A DNA stretch of 64,000 nt from Chryseobacterium sp. GVT01B (GTDB lineage Bacteria > Bacteroidota > Bacteroidia > Flavobacteriales > Weeksellaceae). The first letter of the stretch is position 1, and every line of letters begins with the position of its first letter. The stretch covers positions 248,001 to 312,000 of the forward strand of contig NZ_JAHXYI010000001.1 of the NCBI RefSeq assembly GCF_019970045.1, in the 5' to 3' direction. Under the pieces are notes generated by a model. The model had not been told where the DNA came from. It ran no database searches and saw only the letters and a program-made list of their open reading frames with translations. Shown in pieces: positions 17,276 to 24,667 of this stretch. The position numbers and the translations under genes are program-made.

Positions 17276-18457
17276 TTAGCGCTTCATAACATTTTTACCT
17301 ACAACCTGTCCTGTGTTTAGCGTAAACTTAGCTACATAGATGCCGGTAATCTGGTTTCCTAAGCTGAAACTGAAATTGAAATTCGCAGGATCCTGCAAAT
17401 TATTTTTGGTAAATAAAAGAGCCCCCGCTCCGCTGAATACTTGAACTGAAGTTACTTTTCCTTGGGCAACACCTGTAATACTTACATTGGCGATATCTGT
17501 GGTAGGGTTGGGGGATAGCTGGATAGCCATTTTGATTTGCTCCAGATTATCCTCTGCATTAACTTCTTTGGCCATAGCTGTTTCAGATAATTCCGTATTG
17601 GCTTTTAAAAGTCCGTTGTTAATAGCAGAGCTGTTTCCTCCCTCATCAAAGCTAAATCTTTTACTTCCGGAAGTAAGTCCTACGTTAATAGATTGAGTAA
17701 CATAAGGAATTGTAATATCACATTTATTATCAATAAGATCTCCCGCGTTTGAGTCCCAGGTCAGAATATCGTAATTTTGAGCTAAGATATTTCCTACATA
17801 GTCCTCCAGAGGTTTAACAGGAGGCATAACAGTGGCAACTAGCGGATTGGGAAACTGAGGAGTATTATAATCATACTGCCAGTCTTTAACCTCATAAAAT
17901 ACACTAGGATTGGAAACTGCATCAAAACCTACAGAAACTCCCATACCATTGCCGTTCTGCTGGAAAGAAACCCCGGAAGCTACCATTTCCTGCTGTAAAT
18001 TATGGCCGGCAACCTTTTTAGCAATAAGCTCTATTGTCTCGTCAGTATTGCTTAACTTGATGACATTCTGATAGATAATCTGGTCCTCTTTGCCCTGAGT
18101 GGTGGAGAAAAAATTAGGAAAATAATCACCTCCTGAGTTATTATTGGCAACGACGACCATGAATTGTTTAGACTTTATGATTTTATCAGGCAGATCAAAA
18201 CTTCCTTCATTATCCCTTAATTTCCAGTCTTTAAGATTAAGATCTGTATCGCTGGCATTAAAAATTTCAATAAATTCCCCACGATGTCTTTTTCGTAACT
18301 TTTCAAATAGTTCAGGGGTAGGATTTTGGTAAGGACCATAGTTTACATCTATGTATTCCGAATAAGGGGTATCTCTGTAAACCTCAGTGATGACAAGCTG
18401 AGCAGAAGATAGAAGGGGGAATAATATAAGTACCCCTCCAAATAATTGTTTTTTCAT
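17276..18457 (-). CDS. Lamin-tail-domain protein with T9SS type A sorting domain
   Basis: A 393-residue secreted protein. After the signal peptide (to about residue 20, SSAQ) there is a lamin-tail-like domain (VITEVYRD ... GEFIEIFNASDTDLNLKDWKLRD, about 20-150), typical of surface and nuclease-associated proteins in Bacteroidota. The C-terminal ~85 residues (AIQLSPNPTTDIANVSI ... GIYVAKFTLNTGQVVGKNVMKR) are a type A T9SS sorting domain, so it crosses the outer membrane through T9SS and is probably attached to the surface. It lies 78 bases upstream of the Rhs gene in the same operon, suggesting that it helps display or deliver the Rhs protein. Confidence 0.88.
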   Translation of the reverse strand: MKKQLFGGVLILFPLLSSAQLVITEVYRDTPYSEYIDVNYGPYQNPTPELFEKLRKRHRGEFIEIFNASDTDLNLKDWKLRDNEGSFDLPDKIIKSKQFMVVVANNNSGGDYFPNFFSTTQGKEDQIIYQNVIKLSNTDETIELIAKKVAGHNLQQEMVASGVSFQQNGNGMGVSVGFDAVSNPSVFYEVKDWQYDYNTPQFPNPLVATVMPPVKPLEDYVGNILAQNYDILTWDSNAGDLIDNKCDITIPYVTQSINVGLTSGSKRFSFDEGGNSSAINNGLLKANTELSETAMAKEVNAEDNLEQIKMAIQLSPNPTTDIANVSITGVAQGKVTSVQVFSGAGALLFTKNNLQDPANFNFSFSLGNQITGIYVAKFTLNTGQVVGKNVMKR

Positions 18458-18473
18458 GGTTGGTTAGGAGAAA

Positions 18474-19805
18474 TTATACTTTATTTAAAAATTTTTGCAG
18501 TTTCTCAAGATGAGAAGATTGGGAAAAATTTCTGTTTTGATTAAGCTGTGCTATTTTCTGTTCCCAGGGATCGGAGCTGGTAGTAAGATCTTTTGCATTG
18601 ATGACCAGATAAAGATATTTTTGGGTTAAGTGTTCCTGATTTGTTTTTTTTAGATATTTAATAACAAGAATATTAACAGAGTCTATAACAGATGTATTCC
18701 TGATTCCTGATTTTTTGTTAAGTAAAGAATTAATATTGTTTTCGGCCTCAGTGGTTTGATTTTGTAGCAGATAAAAATCTGTTTTTTTACATTGAAGAAC
18801 AAATTCCTGGTTTTCATCTGTTTTCTTTTGCTCCATTTCAGAAAGAAGTATTTGGAGCTTTTGGGTATTTGATGGCTGATGCTTTTTTGCAGCATTAAAA
18901 TATGAAGTGGCACTCCAGAAATTCTGTCTTATTTGATGGTTTTTTTCTTCCATGGATAAGAGGGTTTGGAAGTCTCTCTTTTGTTTACCCAATCTTCTTG
19001 TCCAATAAACTGCTGAACGGTCTTTAGGATAGAGGCTATGATATTCTTTAGCAAATTGAATAGCTTGATCAGAGCTATGATTTTTTACATTCCTTTTAAT
19101 AAGAATAAGATAGAGTTCTCTTATATGGTTTTCTCTTTCTTTTTTATAAGGTTTATTCTTAAGTAGAGTAAGTTTAGAAGAAAGCTCATCATTGGTTAAC
19201 TGATCAAACCGGGCTTTAAAAAGCTTTTGGTTCTCCTTGTGCTGCTGCTTTATGTTGGGGTTTTTCTTGTGATGAATCTCTCCGGCTTTAAAGGAGATAA
19301 GTTTATTCACCTTGGCAAGCTGATGTTGAAGTGCTTGATCCTCAGGATACCGAGAAGCAAGCTCAGAAAGCTTATTTTGGGCAACGGAAAGGAGGTTGCT
19401 GTTTTTTAATCGGCTTACTTTTTTATTTCCTGTCGCCATTTTTATATACTGGCTGTATAACCTTTGTTTCAGGTCTTTATTATCAGGATACTTTTGGACG
19501 GCATTTTCTAAAATCTCAAGATAAGCAGATTCCTGTTTAGGCTTTTGAAAAATACATCGCCGTAATCCGTCATAGGCTCTTGCCTCCTGTGGTCGGCTGG
19601 ATATTATCTGTTCATATTTTCCTTTTGCCTTTGCCCATTTTTTCTCTTTGCAGAATGCCTTGGCGTTCTTAAGAAGAGTGTTGACATCATCATTAGTTAG
19701 AGAGTTTTGTGGACTGGGAGAGTTTTTGGAAAAAAAATAAGAAGGAATAAGCAACGCGCCAGCACTCAATGCTGAAAGTTGCAAGAATCGTTTTCTGGAA
19801 ACCAT
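18474..19805 (-). CDS. TPR-like helical repeat protein, first gene of the Rhs operon
   Basis: A 443-residue Lys/Gln-rich, almost fully alpha-helical protein. The N-terminus (SRKRFLQLSALSAGALLIPSYFF) has a short basic region and hydrophobic stretch resembling an export signal or anchor. Repeated helix pairs such as AKGKYEQIISSRPQEARAYDGL and YLEILENAVQKYPDNKDLKQRL are degenerate tetratricopeptide repeats. TPR proteins act as binding scaffolds; here a partner could be the lamin-tail protein or the Rhs protein encoded downstream (16-base gap to the next gene). No catalytic motif is visible. Confidence 0.75.
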   Translation of the reverse strand: MVSRKRFLQLSALSAGALLIPSYFFSKNSPSPQNSLTNDDVNTLLKNAKAFCKEKKWAKAKGKYEQIISSRPQEARAYDGLRRCIFQKPKQESAYLEILENAVQKYPDNKDLKQRLYSQYIKMATGNKKVSRLKNSNLLSVAQNKLSELASRYPEDQALQHQLAKVNKLISFKAGEIHHKKNPNIKQQHKENQKLFKARFDQLTNDELSSKLTLLKNKPYKKERENHIRELYLILIKRNVKNHSSDQAIQFAKEYHSLYPKDRSAVYWTRRLGKQKRDFQTLLSMEEKNHQIRQNFWSATSYFNAAKKHQPSNTQKLQILLSEMEQKKTDENQEFVLQCKKTDFYLLQNQTTEAENNINSLLNKKSGIRNTSVIDSVNILVIKYLKKTNQEHLTQKYLYLVINAKDLTTSSDPWEQKIAQLNQNRNFSQSSHLEKLQKFLNKV

Positions 19806-19818
19806 GGATTCGTGGAAA

Positions 19819-19961
19819 TTAGTGTTTCTTAAAAAAAATAAAGGGAAGGTAGGTTACTACTACTAAATAATAGGCCTCATCTTTCGGTTTAACTTTAATA
19901 AACTCTAATCGTTTGCCTTCCCTTAACGGTGACAAATGTAGTAAAAAATATTAATCTGCAA
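19819..19961 (-). promoter_or_regulatory. Promoter and hairpin-closed leader of the Rhs operon
   Basis: On the minus strand a TTTG (plus 19959-19962) is followed after 18 bases by TACATTTG (plus 19933-19940), an excellent -33/-7 pair. Transcription should begin near plus 19925. The leader then starts with AAGGGAAGG (plus 19916-19924) and 66 bases later has the exact complement CCTTCCCTT (plus 19841-19849), so the first ~85 nt of the RNA can close into one long hairpin loop. Inside is a coding-like frame of ~35 codons (containing RLEFIKVKPKDEAYYLVVV) that ends at 19819; no good start codon lies within the transcript. Confidence 0.65.
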
Positions 19962-20205
19962 ATAGTATTTTGAGAAAAAAATATTGTTTAGAGATTGATT
20001 ATGATGGGTTTTTATTGATGTAAAACAATTGTTTTTGTATTATAAAGATTGATATAAAAATTATAAGTTTATTTTGTTTTATAATTTTTAAAATATTTCA
20101 ATATATATTAAAAATTAAATATTGTGATTTTTTTTCATTTGTACCTCCGAATTAGGATAATATGTATTTCAGTTTAATCATAAAAGCTAAAAATTAAGGA
20201 TAAAA
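19962..20205. other. Very AT-rich gene-free interval
   Basis: Between the Rhs operon promoter and the terminator of the universal stress gene there is no credible coding region; the sequence is dominated by A/T runs. Confidence 0.5.
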
Positions 20206-20236
20206 ACAGGGCCGGAAATTATTTTTCCGGTCCTGT
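20206..20236 (-). terminator. Terminator downstream of the universal stress protein gene
   Basis: Stem ACAGGGCCGGAA (20206-20217) with TTCCGGTCCTGT (20225-20236), followed on the minus strand by TTTTTATCC. A 12-base palindrome GCCTTTAAAGGC at 20262-20273 lies closer to the gene. Confidence 0.75.
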
Positions 20237-20313
20237 CAAACAAGATTAAGTGTAAAATTTAGCCTTTAAAGGCAAAAAAGGATAATTTAAATGTGTTCAG
20301 ATTTTTATTGATC

Positions 20314-21138
20314 TTAATCTATATTGAGTGGAATTGATAGTAATGGTACTTTGTTTTTATAGGCCATAATAGCTGTTTTGCTACGATGGAAAAGAGATTC
20401 TACAAGATTGTATTTGTAGGGAACCATCGTAAGCAGATCCGGATTTGTCAGTCTGATTTCCTCCTCAATAGCCTTGATGACTTCGATGGATTGAATCATT
20501 TTAAAACTGTATTTAATATCATCCAGATCATATCCGGAATTCAGGTCAATATCATGAATAACCTCCGTGAAATCTTCTAAGCTTTCACTTACATTGAATA
20601 CCTCGATCTCGGCATTAAACTCATTAATGAAATAATAAATGTCGTTCATTGCGGTCCAGGTCATGCTTTTATGAGTATCATAGGCAAAAAGGATTTTCCT
20701 GATTCCTGTATATTCTATGTGGGAAGGAACAATTAATATTGGTCTTTTAATTCTGTGAATAGCTCTTGTTACGCTGTTGCCCAAAAGCTTTTGTTCCAAA
20801 GTTTTTTCGGCCATTCCCATGACGATAAAATCACATTCGTGGATCTGCATGCAGTTTTCAAGCTCTTCCATGAAATTTCCGGAAGCCAGATGATGCGTTG
20901 CTTCTATACAATAAAGTGTTTTAAGTTCGGTTGCCTTGTCTTCAAGTTTTTTCTGATTTTTAAGGGTCTGGGTGTAGAAAAAATCTGCCGAAGCCTGTGC
21001 ATTCAAAGCATGTATAGAAATGGTTTGCAGATTAAAAAGTACGATTGTGTATTTATTTTCTTTAGCCATAGATGCTGCATAATGAGTAGCATTTTCAGCT
21101 TCGTGAGAAAAATCTGTGCAGACAATTATTGTTTTCAT
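20314..21138 (-). CDS. Tandem-domain universal stress protein
   Basis: A 274-residue cytoplasmic protein with two UspA-type domains. The first (1-140) begins IIVCTDFSHEAENATHYAASMA and has an ATP-loop-like GNSVTRAIHRIKRPILIVPS; the second (about 145-274) begins KILFAYDTHKSMTWTAMNDIYYF and has lost the glycine-rich loop. Such tandem proteins bind ATP or act in stress and growth-arrest responses. It is monocistronic. A -7-like TAGTTTTG is present on the minus strand at plus 21158-21165, about 20 bases before the start. Confidence 0.9.
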   Translation of the reverse strand: MKTIIVCTDFSHEAENATHYAASMAKENKYTIVLFNLQTISIHALNAQASADFFYTQTLKNQKKLEDKATELKTLYCIEATHHLASGNFMEELENCMQIHECDFIVMGMAEKTLEQKLLGNSVTRAIHRIKRPILIVPSHIEYTGIRKILFAYDTHKSMTWTAMNDIYYFINEFNAEIEVFNVSESLEDFTEVIHDIDLNSGYDLDDIKYSFKMIQSIEVIKAIEEEIRLTNPDLLTMVPYKYNLVESLFHRSKTAIMAYKNKVPLLSIPLNID

Positions 21139-21366
21139 TGTACCGGATTTAATACTGCAAAACTATGATAGGCAGATGTTGTCTTATCGTAAAAATAGGG
21201 TGATGTTGCATAAAATGATGATGAAATGTCTTTTTCAGGTGATGAACCGTAACATTCATTTGAACGCTGCTATTTTACGTTTCAGGGGCGGTTTTGGCGG
21301 TCTCGTTTAAAATAGAGAATACTCATATAAAATCTATTTCTATATTTACATTCACAACTCCCGGAT

Positions 21367-22485
21367 ATGAATAGGATTTCTACCATCAGGAAAAATATAG
21401 TACGGAATAAGAAGATTCTTTCTACCATGAAAAGAAGGCTCGTGATTTGGGCAGTAGCAGTAGTCACTTTCTGTGTTTTTTCCTACCTTATTGATCCCTT
21501 TGATCCCGTTTGGAAGGGCTATCTTGATGCTCCACTAAAGATGATTCTGGAAGATGCTTCATGGATTATCTTTTTTTCTATACTCATTTCCGAGGTTAGT
21601 ATATTTATTGACAGAACACTTAATAAACTTTTGCCTTGGAGAGACAGAACTATAAAGCGACTGCTTATTCAGTGCTTGCTTCAGATTGTGGGAAGTGTCA
21701 TGATTGTGATTATCATCAATGCAATTGTAGACGGTACCTCAGTCACATTACCCGAGATGGACTCCCGAAAAGAATATACTCTGCTGGGACAGTGGATCGC
21801 AACAAATATTGTGATATCATTGATTATCAGTGCATTTAATACCGTGGATTATTTATTGGAAAACTGGAAAAAAACTGCCGTAGAAGCCGCTCAGCATAAA
21901 ATAAGGGCATCTAAACATAAACAGGCTGCCATGGCCGCAGAACTTCAGGCGCTGAAGCTGCAGATTGATCCTCATTTTATTTTCAACAATTTAAGTGTAC
22001 TGTCCGAACTTATTCTGGAAGATCAGCAGTTAGGCTATGAATATTCAGAGAAGTTTGCAAGAGTATACAGATATCTGTTAGTCAATTCCAAAAAAGACAT
22101 CATTATAGTAGAAGAGGAGCTGAAATTTTTAGAATCCTATATCTTTCTGATCGAAAAAAGAATTGGTGAAGGCGTTGTCTTTAAAATAGATATTAAAGAA
22201 GAATACAGATCCATGTACACCCTTCCGTTATCTTTACAATTATTGGTTGAAAATGCCATTAAACATAATCAAACTTCAAAGGTGAATCCTTTGGAAATAC
22301 AGGTTTATACAAACTCTGATGGCGAGCTGGTGGTATCCAATACATTTCTGCCATTGATCAATAAGCCGGATTCCTCGGGAGTAGGGCTTACCAACATTGT
22401 TGCGCGATACGAAATCTTAGGATATCCTAAACCTGTGATTGAAAAAACTGAAGATAAATTTATTGTAAAACTTCCATTGATATGA
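21367..22485 (+). CDS. LytS-type sensor histidine kinase
   Basis: A 372-residue kinase with about four N-terminal transmembrane helices (residues ~25-45, 58-80, 95-118, 133-155), a coiled segment, then a His_kinase domain with His203 in LQIDPHFIFNNLSVL and an HATPase region with VENAIKHN and GVGLTNIVARY. This architecture pairs with LytTR regulators, and the regulator gene overlaps its stop by four bases. An alternative start at 21427 would remove 20 basic residues. The pair lies directly upstream of an RND efflux operon, which it presumably controls. Confidence 0.92.
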   Translation: MNRISTIRKNIVRNKKILSTMKRRLVIWAVAVVTFCVFSYLIDPFDPVWKGYLDAPLKMILEDASWIIFFSILISEVSIFIDRTLNKLLPWRDRTIKRLLIQCLLQIVGSVMIVIIINAIVDGTSVTLPEMDSRKEYTLLGQWIATNIVISLIISAFNTVDYLLENWKKTAVEAAQHKIRASKHKQAAMAAELQALKLQIDPHFIFNNLSVLSELILEDQQLGYEYSEKFARVYRYLLVNSKKDIIIVEEELKFLESYIFLIEKRIGEGVVFKIDIKEEYRSMYTLPLSLQLLVENAIKHNQTSKVNPLEIQVYTNSDGELVVSNTFLPLINKPDSSGVGLTNIVARYEILGYPKPVIEKTEDKFIVKLPLI

Positions 22486-23246
22486 AGATTAATAAGATTT
22501 TAATAGTTGAGGATGAAAGACCCAATGCCGATAGGTTGAAAAGACTGTTGTTGAAGTTAAGACCCCATATCGAAATCCTGTCTGTAGAAGACTCGATTAC
22601 CTCAACAGTACACTGGCTGGAAAATAATGTCGTTCCGGATGTCATCATGATGGATGTCCGTCTTGCAGATGGGCTCAGCTTTGAAATATTCAACAAGCAT
22701 GAGGTGAAAAGTGCAGTTATATTCACTACAGCATACGATGAATATGCAGTACAGGCATTTAAATACAACAGTGTAGATTACCTTCTGAAACCTATTGAAG
22801 AAGAAGAGCTGGATGCTGCTTTAAAACGCTATGAAACCTTTATGGAAGCCGTTCCGGTAGTAGGAACAGCTATAGAAGGTCTTCTTAATTATATCCAGCC
22901 TAAAGATTACAGAAAACGTTTTCTCATCGCCCACAGAGACGGATATAAAACCGTTCTGGCAGAAGATATCCTATACTTTTATACCGAATTGGGAATCAGT
23001 AAAGCCATGCTGAATACCGGAGTTGTAGAGAATGTTCCCCAAACGTTGGAAGAACTTGAAAAACAGCTGGATCCCAAATTCTTTTTTCGTGCCAACAGGC
23101 AATTTATCATTCACATCAATTCCGTGAAGCAGATTTTTAATCATTTTAACGGAAAACTGAAGCTGGAATTGAGAAAGCAGCCTGATATGGAAGTGATTGT
23201 AAGCCGTGAAAAAGCTTCTATATTCAAATCCTGGATGGATTATTAA
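22482..23246 (+). CDS. LytTR-family response regulator
   Basis: A 254-residue regulator. The receiver domain has Glu10/Asp11, phospho-acceptor Asp58 in DVIMMDVRLADG and Lys in DYLLKPIEEEEL. The C-terminal LytTR DNA-binding domain (about 148-250) contains RFLIAHRDGYKTVLAEDILYFY and FFRANRQFIIHINSVKQI. It is translationally coupled to the LytS-like kinase. Two identical 12-base direct repeats lie 170 bases downstream in the promoter of the efflux operon and are the likely binding site. Confidence 0.93.
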   Translation: MKINKILIVEDERPNADRLKRLLLKLRPHIEILSVEDSITSTVHWLENNVVPDVIMMDVRLADGLSFEIFNKHEVKSAVIFTTAYDEYAVQAFKYNSVDYLLKPIEEEELDAALKRYETFMEAVPVVGTAIEGLLNYIQPKDYRKRFLIAHRDGYKTVLAEDILYFYTELGISKAMLNTGVVENVPQTLEELEKQLDPKFFFRANRQFIIHINSVKQIFNHFNGKLKLELRKQPDMEVIVSREKASIFKSWMDY

Positions 23247-23263
23247 TCTCAAAAATACAAATG

Positions 23264-23289
23264 AGACTGCTTTGTCTAAAAAGCAGTCT
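23264..23289 (+). terminator. Terminator after the LytS/LytTR pair
   Basis: Stem AGACTGCTT/AAGCAGTCT followed by a run of eight T. Confidence 0.88.
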
Positions 23290-23416
23290 TTTTTTGCTTT
23301 ACTTATGAAATAGGTTAATTTATCTTTAGCAATTCAGCACTTATTTTATCCCAAAAATCTCTTTTTCGTCACAATTATAGGAAAAAAAAGCTGTTTTCCT
23401 TTCATTTTTACTATCA

Positions 23417-23449
23417 TACGCTTCACCCCCGATTAACTACGCTTCACCC
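23417..23449 (+). promoter_or_regulatory. Tandem direct repeats upstream of the RND operon, probable LytTR site
   Basis: TACGCTTCACCC occurs at 23417-23428 and again at 23438-23449, a 21-base offset (two helical turns), the geometry expected for a LytTR dimer. A weak -7 candidate, TTATTTTG (23482-23489), lies 33 bases downstream with no -33 TTG at the usual spacing, as expected for an activator-dependent promoter. Confidence 0.7.
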
Positions 23450-23516
23450 AACTTCTGCATGAATATCCTTATTATATGAAGTTATTTTGCTCCTGTAAAA
23501 TTTAAAAACTCATATT

Positions 23517-24638
23517 ATGAATTACAGAAAAGGATATCTGGTACTTTCACTTATGGCAGCAGCAATACTGTATTCGTGCGGTTCCGGGAATGGTCAGGAA
23601 AATGCCCAGCAGATGCAGCAGGCGTTACCTACAGATTTTATCCAGGTGAAATCCGGAGATGCAGATGTGTCTACAGGATATCCGGGAAGCATAGAAGGGC
23701 AGGACAATGTTGATATTAAAGCACAGGTGACAGGTTATCTGGAAGCAGTATATATCAAAGAAGGTCAGTATGTAAGTAAAGGACAGACCCTTTTCAGAAT
23801 AAATCCTTCAGTATACAACGAGCAGGTAAACACCAATGAAGCCGCTCTGAAATCAGCTATAGCAGCACAGGAAACAGCAAGATTGGAAGTTGAAAAGCTA
23901 AAACCTCTTGTGGAAGGAAAAGTAGTTTCAGATATGCAGCTGAAAACAGCTCAGGCAAGCTATAAAGCTGCTTCAGCACAAGTAGCGCAGGCACAGTCTT
24001 CCTTAGGTTCATCAAAGATCAATGCTAATTTTACCTATATCAAAGCTCCTGTGAGCGGATACATAGGAAGAATTCCAAACAGATTAGGAAATCTTATCAG
24101 TCCTTCTGATGCCGCTCCATTGACAACGCTTTCAAGCATAAACAGTGTGAACGTATACTTTTCAATGAATGAGGCTGATTTTATCGCTCATAGTAAAGCT
24201 GCAGTATCAGGAAATAATACAGAAGATGTAGAACTTATCCTTGCAGATGGTTCCACCTATTCTCTTAAAGGAAAACTGGAAAATGCCAGTGGAAACTTCG
24301 ACAGAAATACAGGAAGTATTCAGATGAAAGCCGTTTTTCAAAATCCGGATAAATTATTAAGAGCCGGAGGAACAGCTAGAGTAATGATTCATAATGCGTT
24401 GAATGGTGTGATCAAACTTCCGAAAACATCGGTGAAAGACATTCAGGACAGATTCTTTGTCTATAAACTGAATGGTAAGGATAAAGTTAAAATGACTCAG
24501 ATTACCGTTTCAGGAAGTACGTCTCAGGATTATTTTATCAAAGAAGGAGTGAATGCAGGAGATAAGATTGCCGTCAACAGAATTGATGCTCTTACCGATG
24601 GAGCACAGGTTGTTGCCACAACAGTTCCTTTGAAATAG
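23517..24638 (+). CDS. RND efflux periplasmic adaptor (membrane fusion) lipoprotein
   Basis: A 373-residue adaptor with a lipoprotein signal (lipobox ILYSC). It has the usual order: beta-barrel start, lipoyl half-motif (VDIKAQVTGYLEAVYIKEGQYVSKGQTLFRI, about 66-98), coiled-coil hairpin, second lipoyl half (FTYIKAPVSGYIGRI), then beta-barrel and membrane-proximal domains. It connects the inner-membrane pump to the outer-membrane channel; all three genes are consecutive here. It is the first gene of the operon, after the LytTR-like repeats. Confidence 0.94.
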   Translation: MNYRKGYLVLSLMAAAILYSCGSGNGQENAQQMQQALPTDFIQVKSGDADVSTGYPGSIEGQDNVDIKAQVTGYLEAVYIKEGQYVSKGQTLFRINPSVYNEQVNTNEAALKSAIAAQETARLEVEKLKPLVEGKVVSDMQLKTAQASYKAASAQVAQAQSSLGSSKINANFTYIKAPVSGYIGRIPNRLGNLISPSDAAPLTTLSSINSVNVYFSMNEADFIAHSKAAVSGNNTEDVELILADGSTYSLKGKLENASGNFDRNTGSIQMKAVFQNPDKLLRAGGTARVMIHNALNGVIKLPKTSVKDIQDRFFVYKLNGKDKVKMTQITVSGSTSQDYFIKEGVNAGDKIAVNRIDALTDGAQVVATTVPLK

Positions 24639-24667
24639 TTGTATAACCATTCTTAGAAAATTCAAAA

